Shown: one piece after another, positions 35,822 through 47,539 of the stretch | Position numbering within the stretch: the stretch's first letter is position 1 | Layout of the letters: each line of letters starts with the position of its first letter | Source of the DNA: Rhododendron vialii | Taxonomy: Eukaryota > Streptophyta > Magnoliopsida > Ericales > Ericaceae | Length of the DNA stretch: 64,000 bases | Reading direction: 5' to 3' | NCBI RefSeq assembly: GCF_030253575.1 | Contig: NC_080560.1 | Location: forward strand, 13,306,001 to 13,370,000 | The notes under the pieces: generated by a model | What the model was told of the DNA's origin: nothing | Seen by the model: only the letters and a program-made list of their open reading frames with translations | Databases searched by the model: none | Translations under genes and position numbers: made by a program

Positions 35822-36327
35822 ATAAGATTTTATCTAAGAGATTTCGAACTTGAGACCCAAGAAGAGCAAACTCTTAATTCGTATACATTGCCGCCCCTGT
35901 TTGTCCATGACTTTTTTTTTTTGGAAGTCATGTCTAGTGAGTTAGTGCTTAGAAACTTTTATGAGTAGGTCACGTAGACACCGACATTTGTACTTGCGTA
36001 TTGAACAACATAGTGTGCTTACATTTTGTTCTTGTTATATCTGTTAAGAAACAATGTGTGAAAAAAACACCAAGAATAAGATGTTATCTAAGAGATTTCG
36101 AACTTAAGACCCAAGAAGAGCAAACTCTTAATTCGTATACATTGCCGCCCCTGTTTGTCCTTGAATTTTTTTTTGGAAGTCATGTCTAGTGAGTTAGTGC
36201 TTTGAAACTTTTACGAGTAGGCCATGTAGACACCTACATTTGTACTTGAGTATTGAACAACATAGTGCGCTTACATTTTGTTCTTGTTTTATCTGTTAAG
36301 AAACAATGTGTGAAAAAAACACCAAGG
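35822..36327. repeat. Tandem duplication, period 254 bp, in the element's left arm
   Basis: The unit starting ATAAGATTTTATCTAAGAG recurs at 36,076 as ATAAGATGTTATCTAAGAG. The two copies are nearly identical through AACAATGTGTGAAAAAAACA. It includes GATTTCGAACTTGAGACCC, which holds a B-box-like word on the minus strand. The duplication looks recent. Confidence 0.9.
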
Positions 36328-37084
36328 GGGTGCAACCAGCGTATACAAGACCAATAGATACCGATGTGGTAAACTTGTTTTTACCATACATTATATTTAA
36401 GGTGATGGTTTAGTTGAATGTTGGTTCTCTCTAGACTTTGTTGCGCCATAAATAACAATCCAATTTCTTTGAACTGTAAAGAAAGACAGCATAAACAATC
36501 TGGTGTATTGTGTTTCCATAAAAGTCATATGATTGGCGGTGAGGAAGTGGGAGAAGAGTATTTTTCTTTGTTTGTTACACTATTTGATCACACAAATGCC
36601 CTTATATGTTGTTGGTTAAGGTGTTTGCATATAAGTTGTTTGTCAAAATGTATTGTTGATTCTATAGTGGTCAATTATTATTTGTAGGTATTCCAAATTT
36701 CAGAATCTTGATGTTAGTGTGAGATATAGTAATGGTGTTTATGGTCCATTGATAATTTAGTCTCAATTTTGTCCAAATAATAATCAAACAACTCTCCGAT
36801 TGTTTTTTTTTTTTTTTTTGAGAAATAGTAGTCATGCAAATGTTTGACATCGAAGTCTATAATATTTGTGTAGATTTGGTGACATAAGTCTCTTGAAAAC
36901 CCATTTAGAAGGCATATGAGGTGTCACGAAATAGATTTATTTTGTTTATCACTATGAAGCTGACAATTGTGTAAGTAATGCACTTTAATTATAGGTCATG
37001 TGTATGCAACCTATTTCACCTATGTATGTAACTAGTCTTATGGATTAAAAGTTATGACAATGTGGTTTATTATTTAGGGGTACA

Positions 37085-39416
37085 ATGGAAACTCCCAATA
37101 ATAGTACCAACAGCAAGGGTGTGAAGGTAGATTCATATGATTGGGAATCCAATTCCGACTCTTGTTCTAGTTCGGAAGATTCGCAGAGTAATATATTTGT
37201 TTCTGAAGATGAAGATAATGATGTGGATGGGGAAAAGGAAGGGGAAGGGTCAGTTTCCAGTGTAGATGATAGTTTTCGCTTGCTCACTGATACAGAGATT
37301 ATGGAAATGAAATTTGTTTCTGAAGATGAAGCTGGTCAATTCTACAATGCATATGCCAATGCAATTGGTTTTAGCGTATGCAAATATAAAAGTAGACCAC
37401 AAAAAGGCAATGAAATGTAAGTAAGGTGGAGGACTTGGGTTTGTTCTGGGGAAGGTAAAAGAAATAAGAAGCATTTAGAACGCACTGATCGAAAACGACG
37501 TCATAAAGCTGAAACAAGAACTGGTTGTGGTGCTAAATTCCGGGTTTGTCGTATGAGCAAAACCATGAAAAATTATGTTGTCACAGAGTTTGTGAGTACC
37601 CACAATCATCCCTTAGCAGCACCACATTGTGTTCCCTTTCTGCGATCGCATAGACGTGTGGGTGATGCAGACATAGCTCAGGTAATGGCCATGCGGAATG
37701 TTGGCATGAAGCCAGCGGAATGTAGGCATGAAGCCAGCGCAAATTATGGACTATATGACATGTCAGTCTGGGGGTTTCCATAATGTGGGGTTCACTGTAA
37801 AAGATTTGCGTAACAAATTGCATAGCATTCGTAAAGAAGAAATAAAAAATGGGGATGCTGAGGGTGCATTGGGATACTTGTCTGCTCAAGTAAGTAATGA
37901 TCCGTTATTTTTCTTCAAGTACACTGTTGACGAGGATGATCGGTTGGAGACACTTTTCTGGACAGATGGGAGGTCTAAGATGGATTATGCTGCATTCGGA
38001 GATGTGTTAGTTTTCGACACGACCTATCGAACCAATGCTTACAAGAAGCCATTTGTCATATTGGCAGGTGTGAGTAATAACTTTACAACGACCATATTTG
38101 GTTGTGCGTTGTTGTCGAAGGAGACGGAGGATACGTACAATTGGGTTCTTTCAACGTTTTTAGAGGCTATGGATGGTAAACGGCCCATCTCGATGGTCAC
38201 AGATGGTGATTTGGCGATGCGCAATGCAATTAGAAACATTTTTCCTGATGTAAGGCATCGCCTATGTTCGTGGCATCTGGAGCGAAATGCCGCTAAAAAT
38301 GTTCACATACCGGAATTCGTATCTGACTTTACCATTTTGATGCAAATGGAATGTGATGTTGAAGAATTTGAAACTCTTTGGGCTGATATGGTATCACACT
38401 ACGGCCTAGAGACAAACGCTTGGGTGGTAGAGATGTATAACAACCGCGAAAGATGGGCCGAGGCATATCTTCTCGGCCATTTCTTTGCAGGGATGAGGAG
38501 CACTCAGCGCTGTGAAGGTATGAACCGTTATTTAAATCGGTTCTTAACAGTAAGGCTACGGCTTTTTGAATTTGCCCAACAGTACCACCGTGGTCTAGCT
38601 AGGATGCGAGTTGCCGATGCAGAGGCTGAGACGGCAACGGAGCATAGTACCCCTGTTTTGATCACGCAATTGAAAAGCTTGGAGAAGAATGGAACCGAGG
38701 TGTACACACAATACATATTCAGATTCTTTCAGGATGAAATACAGCGTGCATTTGCATTGATTGTGGCGCGTCGTGTTGATGAGATGGAGCGTCGGTTGTA
38801 CTTCATTGAGATGTACTCGCATCCAAAATCCAATTGGACGGTCGAGTATTATCCAATTGATAGCAGAATCAATTGTAGTTGTTTGATGTTTGAGTCTTTT
38901 GGTCTACCTTGTTGCCATATGATTGTGGTCATGAAATATGAACATCTACCGACCATTCTCCTTAGTTTAGTCATGCGAAGATGGACAAGGTGTGGTCGAC
39001 CTCTGACCCAACAACCAAATGTTTGCCAAATTTCTCGCAGTATATCCCACATGGCTAGGTATGGGATATTGAGTTCGGGTTACAAATTGATGTCATTCTA
39101 TGCATCGCATGCCCAGGACTCATTTGAAGATGCTAGGCAAGTGGTACACGAAATGACATCCTGGATCAGGAAGCGTTGGGAGATGGGAAAGAATAAGGAG
39201 TGCAACACAGAGATTGGTAAATCAAGTGATGGCCAAATTTTGTTTGGTGTGGGCGATCCACCTGTGGTCAAGACCAAAGGCAACCCTGGGAAGAAGTCCA
39301 GTGCCCAACATTCTCGGAATCCTAGGAAATGTAGCCACTGCAAGTGCCGAGGTCACGATAAGCGGACATGTCCAAAGTTGTCATCAAAGCATCCAATTGA
39401 CGACCTTCCTATTTAG
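37085..39416 (+). pseudogene. FAR1-type MULE transposase, degenerate
   Basis: The encoded protein would excise and insert the element. In order it has an acidic N-terminus (METPNNSTNSKG, Ser/Asp/Glu-rich), a FAR1-type DNA-binding domain (FVSEDEAGQFYNAYANAIGF to FVSTHNHPL), the MULE catalytic core (FDTTYRTNAYKKPF, SMVTDGDLAMRNAI, CSWHLERN, STQRCEGMNRY), a SWIM zinc finger (CSCLMFESFGLPCCH) and a CCHC knuckle (CSHCKCRGHDKRTCP). Catalytic Asp, Asp and Glu are present. Two changes break the frame: an in-frame TAA at 37,418-37,420 inside the DNA-binding domain, and a 22-bp tandem duplication near 37,697-37,740 that shifts the frame. The rest, 37,728-39,416, is open. It would be similar in length to FRS proteins. 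Confidence 0.92.
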
Positions 39417-40808
39417 CCGTATTTTTATATTTGGCTAAAGTTGATGTACTATGGAACTTTAAAACTCAAGGCCTCAATGTATGAGCATTATCATGAGAAA
39501 TGGATTTCTTTAACTTATTCACTATTGTAGTAGTTAGTAAGTTCAATTACTAAGTTCAGTTGGAATATTCGTATTGCAGATGTTTATCACTCATTTCCCT
39601 TGGCCTAGTTGATGTTGATCTGTGTTTGTGTGTTAATCTATGTCAGTTAGTGTCTTAATCTGTTGAAATGGTTTAGGTCTTTTCATAGGTTGATGTAGTT
39701 TGTTTACCTGTGAAAAATAGTTTTGTTGATATGTCACACAGATATTGTTGCCCCATATGCCAAATTTTGTTTGGTGTGGGCTTCTCCACTTCTTAACAAT
39801 GGTAATAAAACTGTCCCCTGTAAGATAGTCACTCCACTCTTTAAACATACTTAGGGAGATTCTTTAAGATTGAAGATAGTATTCTTTGCCAAACTTGCTT
39901 CCTATCGTACTTTATGAGCAAAAACATAATAAAGAAAACATTTGTCTAGTGTAGTAGCTCGAGAGAAATTAAACGTATCCATCTGCTCGTGTACATTTTG
40001 ACTGCAGCATTTAACACCTAGAGCAGAGAGAGACTATAGTCTTTGGGCATTTTATGTTTTTGAAGTTCCAAAAATCCTCTACTCGTTGGCCAGCCCATAA
40101 AGTAGATTTTTTTTATTTATCATGAATTATCAATTTTCTTATAGCCCTCGGTTTCTGCTGTATTCCCTATCCTATCATAAGTTGGCTGCTAAGTGCTAAA
40201 CCATTAAGACTTCTAACCAGTAAAAGCTAATGAATCAATATGCAGTAAAATAGTTATGCTAAGAGAACCAAGAAAAGTAGCATTAAGAAAGTCTATAATC
40301 AGTTCATTTGTTGAGGCCCATTTGAGAAATCAACTCAGTGGCTCAAGTGGTAGCCTAGTGGATATGTTGTCGCATTGTTTTGCACTTGCCATATTGTGGT
40401 TTTCACATCAGTCTACAGTTGCTTTAGTTCCTTTGAGTACTTACGGAATCTGTTTGAAATAGTTACAGTTACAGTTTGGAAATGTATCTTTGGACTAAAA
40501 TGTATCTGCTCTTTTGCAGGATTAGGAGGACAGGAGAAATTTTGGCATATGAATACCCATCATGCAGGCATTAATGAATACCCATTAAGTTTGATCACCC
40601 ATATGGAACAAGGAAATTACATAACCAAAATATTGCACCTAAATAAATACGAAACAACATAGCATTAGGTTCCAATCATGCGCCATATAATACAAAATGG
40701 AATACCCTAAAAAGTTAAAACTACCATACAGAACGATACTTGATAACCCATGTAAAATCAGGCCCCCAAAAAACTTAACCTTTACAAAATATACCTACAG
40801 ATTGTTAG
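39417..40808. other. Spacer between the two convergent element genes
   Basis: About 1.4 kb separate the transposase stop from the stop of the minus-strand protease gene. It is AT-rich with no gene and presumably contains both polyadenylation regions. Confidence 0.5.
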
Positions 40809-43800
40809 TTATATACGAATCACGTGACCACCTGCGTACACAAAGCCCGTTTTACCTCTTTCTGCCTTCCATGCCTCAAATTTTTTTAAAACCTCCAAGG
40901 CATCCCGATTATTTTTGTCACCACACAATTCCAATAACAACCTTGGCCTTTCGGTATTGTCCATCTACAAAACCCAAAGCTAGCTTAGAAATCCAACACT
41001 ATCACAACCAGTTAAATACAACATAACGATGTTACTTTACGAGCACTAACCTTGTGTACACCGGATGGGAAATTGAACCCTTGCATGAATTTTATAACAA
41101 ATAGCCCACAATCATACCTAAAAATGTGCAAAAAGGAATAAAGTAAACCACTTCAAACGCAAGTAACACAATTAACACAAGTAACCTATAAAGCACAGAT
41201 ACGGATACGGGATACGACACGATACGGATACGGCAATATGGCAAAACCTAAAAAAAAGGATACGAATACGTCGGGGATACATTTTCATAATTATTAATCT
41301 CATAGGCATAAAAGTGAAGCCTTAAAAAATAAAAGAGTAGTTGAATTGCCAATACCAAGCATTAACATAAGATTATGTTCAATAAATTACCCGTCCTCCT
41401 CATGTTGCAAGGGTTGCTTTTCAACATTAGCAATGTTAAACTTCGTGACATCAACCTGATAGAGCTCTCCATATTGGAAGAGCAACGCGCGATGTAATCC
41501 CTCCAGCTAATCGTAAAAACAAGTAGTTAGAATACAAACCGGGCATATCGTAAAACATGGTCTAAACGAGGTGTGCCATACCACTCGTTGTGTCAGTTTC
41601 TTACGAAACAAATTGGATCGAGTAGCGAGCTTTGAATCAAAAATATAAACCATATGAATGCCCATGTCTATTTTGATGCAAAACCGGTGGCTCCCACGAT
41701 CATTTGTTGGTATGTATATCTACGATCAAAGGTAAACAATCATGATTCAAGACCAATTGAAATCTTATTTTATAATTGATTTGCAAAAGTACTTAGTTCA
41801 TCATTTTATAACTTTACCATAGAGCATGAGCTAAGATCAGCAGTAAAATTTGTATCTCCAAAGTAGCTACCGCATAACTTCTTCAAATCACAATCATTGA
41901 GGTTGGGATTGTCTAATATCTGCCTCTGCAAATTTACGGGAATAAAGAGACAAATTTATGGGAATAAAAAACAATGCCAGTAGTATAAGAAACAAAGGGG
42001 ATATTAATTATACTCACTGATACAGTAACTAGCAAATACCACATGAAGTGGCGCTTGTCTGGATAAAGCAACCTTTCCGCATTTGTCATTTGCACGGCTA
42101 CCAAATTTAGAATCTACAACCATACATGATAGGTAACCACATTGGACTAAAATGCAAAAAGTAATAACAAATTGAATACTTCAACTTAAACCAAGTGGCA
42201 AAATCATATTTACACAAACCGTGTCTAGTATCCATACTCCGGGTTTCAAGCTGCACAATTCAGACCGGGTTGCAAAAAATCTTTCGGTGGAAAATAATTT
42301 CAAATGCACGTAAGAATCCCTACAAGAATGATTATGGTAATGAAAACCAATCCTCATAATTTACAAGGGAAAACAAAGGAAAACACATAATTAGAAAAAT
42401 GTACCCAGTAAATGGATCGCAAGGATCAAAGATGAATGCCGCGAACAACTTTTCAAGGTCATTTAAGGGTACCGAGGTTGACTTCCTTGCATAATCAAGT
42501 GTTTCTCGAATATACGGCTATAAAAGAAACAAATAGAAAAGAAAAATAGGTTAGACTAAATACTAGAATGTAGAAGGGGAATTGGGAATCACTAGTAACC
42601 TTGGTTTGTAGATTCAACTGTTGCACACCAGCAAACTGCAAAGACTTGAATTTTCCATAGTGTCCACAAAACTGTTTAATTGGACAGGAAAAACAATATA
42701 AGAACCATGAATTGGAAATACATTGTATACAAGGGACAATAAATGTAAATGATATTAAGATTCATACAGTGGGAACGTTGACATCCACGTTGTCCACAAT
42801 TTGATGTTGGTCCGCAATAATCATTGACTGAGATTTTGCTTGTTTGTTAGGAGGGTTCCTCTTCTTAAGACCATCCTTCGTAAATGGGGAACGTTGGAAT
42901 TGGCTTTTCTTCAACTCATTAGGCTGTCGCAACCGCGGTGGTTCATCATACACTTCCACATTATCATTAACACAGAAAAACGGGACATAGTTGGCATTCG
43001 GCAACTTTTTTTCCCTACCTCTACTCAAACCACCACGCGACTTAAAGCCCTTTACCGGTGAAGGTGAACATACAGCCACATCCATGTCCTGTTGTATCTT
43101 CCTCTTTCGAGTGTCGGTACCTCTACTCAAACCACCGCGTGACTTAAAGTCCGATACTGCTGAAGGTAAAACTAGAATTTCATCCACCTCGAATTGTATC
43201 CTCCTCTTTCAAGTGTTTCGAGTGTCAGTCCCCATGTTATATTGATCAAACTGGTTAGGATCGGGGGTTTTAAACTGGTTGGGTATTGAGGTTTCACTTT
43301 TGTGTACTCCCGTTAATTGGGGAGAGGATTCTCCTGAATGGTGGACTTGGTTCAAGTCCATTTCTTGAGTCGTTTGTGGTTGTAGCTGAGACGGCATTTC
43401 AGAGCCATGATCAAGGGTTTTAAACAAGTTCGGACTTGAACTTTGACATGTATGCACTTGCGTGAGGAGGGGAGAAGATACTCCTTCAAGGTGGACATGG
43501 TTCGGGTCCATTTCTTGAGCTGTTTGTGGTTCCATCTTAGAAGGTGTTTCAGCGCTAAGGTGGCTGGCCAGCCATGGATTTGTTGAGACAGCCTTGGATG
43601 ATTGGTTGAGTGCAGGATTAGGGGTTTGAAACAAGTTCGGTGTTGAAGTTTGACATGCATGTACTCCCACGAGGAGGGCAGAGAATTCTCCTTGAAGGTG
43701 GACATTGTTTAGGTCCATTTCTTGACCCATTTGTAGTTGTAGCTTAGAAGGCGTTTCAGAGCCAAGGTGCTTCGCCATTAATATATTTTGACGCAACAAA

Positions 43801-45328
43801 AGACCTGCTATAGTTGCAAGAGTATTTGTCATCACAGTTACATCTCCAGTTGAAATTTGGGACACTCCGCCTTCATTGCCACTTGCTTTTTCCTCTAGTG
43901 TAAAATGAACCACCACCCCCTCCCTGTCATAACCTCCAATTTGGTCAAACCGATGTAAGACACTCTTAATTTCAGAATCACCCCAAGCAAGCAAAGAAGG
44001 AAATTTTCGAACATAAGGCATAACTGTAGGCCTTGGAGAGACACAATCCAAGTAGAAAACCTGCATTATGAGACAATTAAAGTAATAATGCATAACAAAT
44101 AAATAACCAAAGTGAAATAAGGAATATGAAATGCGTTAATGCAGAATCACTCAATACCTACCACCAGGAGGAATAGGCACCCGCTTGGTTGTGCATGATC
44201 CTTATTGCGTTGGTCCAGTATACCCTTGCATAAGAAGTCTAGGGTCAGGTTCGCCCAATTCTAATTGGCCATTGCCGCAACATCACTGACAACATTAATA
44301 AGGGATCGAGTAACACCCGACTTTGTGGTTGGGCATAAAAAATATCCTAAGATGTACAAGGCAAATTTCCTCTTGAAAACATCATCTACTTCCTCCGTTT
44401 TCTCTAAGTACTCTCTCAACTCTTTCAGTTGGACTACCCCATTCGTCATTCCAAGGTTTTTATAAATTTCTGAAAATTCTACCGACGTATTTCCCTCCAA
44501 CTCAATAAGGTTGCCTTGTGCATTAATGCCCAAACACTCATGAACATGGGAATCAGTGAGAAGGAATGTCTGCCCATGAACAGTAAGTGAACGAGAAACA
44601 GGATCAAATTTATGCACCAACCAATTACATAGCAGATGGTTAAGAGCCGTACACCTCAATTCTAATATTCCACCCAACCCAATAAGCTGAACAGCACGAC
44701 GTTGATCTGGGCTTAACTTTTGTACTATTCGAACGATGGACTTTAAGGAAATACGGTTCTGTATTTTTTTCTGCAAATTTAACAAACATCATCAAATAAG
44801 TTGGCATTCCAAAATCAGGTCAAATCATGTTCACCTAGACAAGTTCCAACAATTTGTACTCACTTTTCTGGGTTTTGGCGGAAGTACAGCTTTTTGCTTG
44901 GTGAGTTCCTCTTTGGCCAACTAAGCCAAATCTTTGTACTTTTGCCTGTGTTCGTTCGACAAGTTTTTCCATTGCTCACCAATGTCCCTCTTCGTCTGCA
45001 ATACGTACCAAATCATGCACCAATGATCATTCGTCATCATCAACATTAGATCAAATAGATGCAATTAGATGACAAAATGTTAAGTTAAAATTATAATTTT
45101 ACCTGATTTGTTATTAAGGTACCAGCATCTTTTAGATTGGCTATGGTTTCATTGCTACTTGCACAAACATAAAGTAGTAGTCAAACATTGTCATAGGAAA
45201 ATACATAATTAAACACCAAATCAGTGTTAAATGAATTAAATTTTCATTAACAAGGAATACTTATATAGAATGAAGGCCGATGGCACCCTTCCTTTCAAAG
45301 CATACTTCTGAATGATCTCGTCTGTCAT
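40809..45328 (-). pseudogene. HMG box - plant mobile domain - Ulp1-like protease gene of the element
   Basis: About 14 exons read downward from an ATG at 45,328 with consistent splice sites. Exons 1-3 (45,328-45,261, 45,157-45,103, 44,995-44,864) spell an HMG box: RVPSAFILYNSNETIA, then TKRDIGEQWKNLSNEHRQKY. Exon 4 (44,770-44,162) is the aminotransferase-like domain: SIVRIVQKLSPDQRRAV, ELRCTALNHLLCNWLVHKFD. Exon 5 (44,060-42,768) is a repeat-rich linker. Exons 6-14 hold a C48 protease core: VWILDT, TNDRGSHRFCIKIDM, VYIFDSK and YDCGLFVIKF, with His, Asp and Cys in place, ending VYAGGHVIRI. In-frame stops occur in exon 3 (TAG), near the end of exon 4 (TAG) and in exon 5 (TGA), so it is degenerate. 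Ulp1 enzymes process SUMO. The element's own use is unknown. Confidence 0.82.
42768..43900 (-). repeat. Internal peptide repeats in the linker of the Ulp1-like gene
   Basis: Three imperfect units of about 50-70 residues follow each other: SETPSKLQLQMGQEMDLNNV, AETPSKMEPQTAQEMDPNHV and SEMPSQLQPQTTQEMDLNQV. Each is followed by a VHxC/S...NLF/NQFKTP segment. A second small repeat, FKSRGGLSRG, occurs twice further on. Confidence 0.85.
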
Positions 45329-45789
45329 GCTGAAAATACATAATTCATCATGGCCGTGTTACAAGCAAACATAATATTTAGATGAAAATGTAATCAGCTT
45401 AAAATGTTTAATCATCAATTGGAAATGGAATCGTACAACTTCAATTGGAAATAGAATCCCTATTTAGTGCAAGGACATGCTAGTGGCACGAGTCACTAGT
45501 TATTAAACACCCTTATAGCTACAAAGAATTGAATAGTCCCGAATGGACCTTCTTGCTCGTGCCTTAGGGCTACCCCTTCCTAATAAACTGGATGGAGATC
45601 AAATCTTTTAGTGACATTCTCAAAAGTTAGCAAAAAGAAATAACCATCTGCCTACATATGATAAAACATAATAGTAACAAAGCATTTCATCTCCAAATGT
45701 AAGTTTCTAGGATTACTCAAAGTGTGCAAATCCATGAAGCTCAAAGTGGTAACTAAATATACTATCACATTGTGAAGAGGGGACTTGAA

Positions 45790-47330
45790 TGCCTCATTCA
45801 TTTCATACTCTTCCTTCCTCTCCTCCACAGCCCTTGCAGAATTTCCTTTGATTCCCTCCCCACTGGCTTGCTCTGAGAGAATTTTACTAGGCCTCGGCCT
45901 CATGACAATTTTAATTGGTTCATGTTTATCATTTTCCAACTGTTTACCAGGTATTTCAGATAAACAGGTTGCAGGGTATCTACTATCTGCCAATTTCTTA
46001 ACCACAATTCTAGTACCCAGACCATCTAAGACATTATCCTGAACCATAGTCTGCAAACCATAATGTTGAGCAACACGGTGTGCCGCAAGACGAAGGTATG
46101 AGGTGGGGAAATGTTGGAACTCAAACTGCTGCTGGTCGGAATTCTTCAGAAACTTCTGAACATCAAGTTCCATTTGCAGAACTAACATAAACGAGCATAT
46201 AGATAAGATAAATAACTACACATTAAATATCCATAAGCACATAAATATTTTTTAACTAACTACCATATAACCTACCAGGTATCCCAATTCCTAAGTTCCA
46301 GCTACCAAAAGCTCTATGATTCAACTGAAGACATACAACCACAACGGCTTGATATTTGAAAAAGAATACCCATCTAAAAGTTCAAAACCTGCAAATGTTG
46401 CTTACATATCCATTTGGACCTGAACTAGTTATGGGTCCCAGAGCAGGTCCACCCGTTGGTGCCAAAATGACATTGCCAAAGTCATTTTTTTCCAGCTTGT
46501 TACAGTGTCAAAAAGCCAATAAATATAGCAATATCGCTGCATCGGTTTGGTGCCATTTTAGCACAATCTCAAATCCATATTGTTGAATTAAACTCATCCC
46601 ATTTTTCGATCATAGGATTTGGCACATGGGTTGACTTGCTCTGAGAATTTCAACCCCAACTTCATTGCCCTCCAAAACCCTAACCCTAACCCTAACCCTA
46701 ATCCATACCAACCTATACAACCAGTCCAACTACCTGTATTTCAGATACATGCCAAAAAAACCCAAATTCAAAAGTCTAGGAAGTAACAGATGACCGAAAT
46801 TTCAGATACATGCCAAAAAAAACAAAAAACAAAGGAGCTATGACAGGAGAAATTAGGGCGAAATTGAAAACAGAAAAAAGGAGGACTCACTGGTGAGACG
46901 ATGACAAGGGTTTTGAAGAGCCTCAACCAAGAAAGGATCGACAGCGACCACCCCATCGTTTATGGTTGGTGGAGCTGAATCCATGGCGTTTGTATCATCA
47001 CGCGGAGGTAGTGTGTGCTCGAGCACATGTGCATTTGTATCATCACGCGTTTGATACGACAAATATTCCTACCACGTAGCCCCGAAGATCGAAACACACG
47101 GCCGTACAAAACTATTTGGATGAATTGTAGGAGAACCCTAACTATTCTAATGAACAAAGAAACCAAAAAAAAGTGCAGGAAAATGAAAAAAACCCTACGA
47201 AACCCTATTTACAGTAGCAATGGTTACCTTGTCACGAAGCAGCGATCCACAATAGAAGGTAGAACCAGAATGGGGATGAAGATACGGACTGAGAGCGACG
47301 GAGAAGAAGAAGATTAGGACGTAGGGTTTT
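45790..47330 (-). pseudogene. Captured 5' fragment of an R3H-domain protein gene
   Basis: R3H-domain proteins bind single-stranded RNA or DNA. A CT-rich noncoding exon (about 47,330-47,228) with a GTAACC donor is followed by coding exon 1 (46,984-46,891), which begins MDSAPPTINDGVVAVDPFL and continues EALQNPCHRLT. Exon 2, from 46,181, reads QMELDVQKFLKNSDQQQFEF, FPTSYLRLAAHRVAQHYGL, LDGLGTRIVVKKL and ARAVEERKEEYE. This matches the N-terminal half of plant R3H/SUZ proteins. The match ends near 45,790 and the C-terminal half is missing. Because introns are present, the copy came from DNA, not from mRNA. It points the same way as the Ulp1-like gene just downstream. Confidence 0.85.
46673..46703. 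repeat. Short (CCCTAA)n tract in the captured R3H intron
   Basis: Four CCCTAA hexamers in a row lie within intron 1 of the R3H fragment. The plant telomere unit has one more A, so this may be a simple repeat or a telo-box cluster. Confidence 0.8.
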
Positions 47331-47539
47331 TTCTCCGTTAGACAATTATTCCCTACAGCAGCGTGTTTTGTCAAAAAGAAAGATGAGTTGTTTTGGGCCC
47401 TTCGATCTTCTCATTAATGTGTTGGCAGCTCCATATTAAAAGCATCACATGATCCTAACAGAGAAATCCTCATAGAGGATCCGGATCCCAAAATTTTTGC
47501 CCGTAAAAAAGTCTGATTTCAAAATTTTGGGGGATTCTC

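Noticed and set aside
37085-39416. Domesticated FAR1/FRS host transcription factor
   Set aside because: It lies inside matched terminal repeats with a 9-bp target duplication, has a nonsense codon and a frame-shifting duplication, and keeps the transposase triad. A transposon gene is the simpler reading.
40630-41030. Plus-strand 109-codon protein
   Set aside because: It is antisense to the last exon of the Ulp1-like gene, which has clear family motifs.
46660-46703. True telomere remnant or chromosome end
   Set aside because: There are only four CCCTAA units, the unit lacks the third A of plant telomeres, and the tract lies inside a captured intron.
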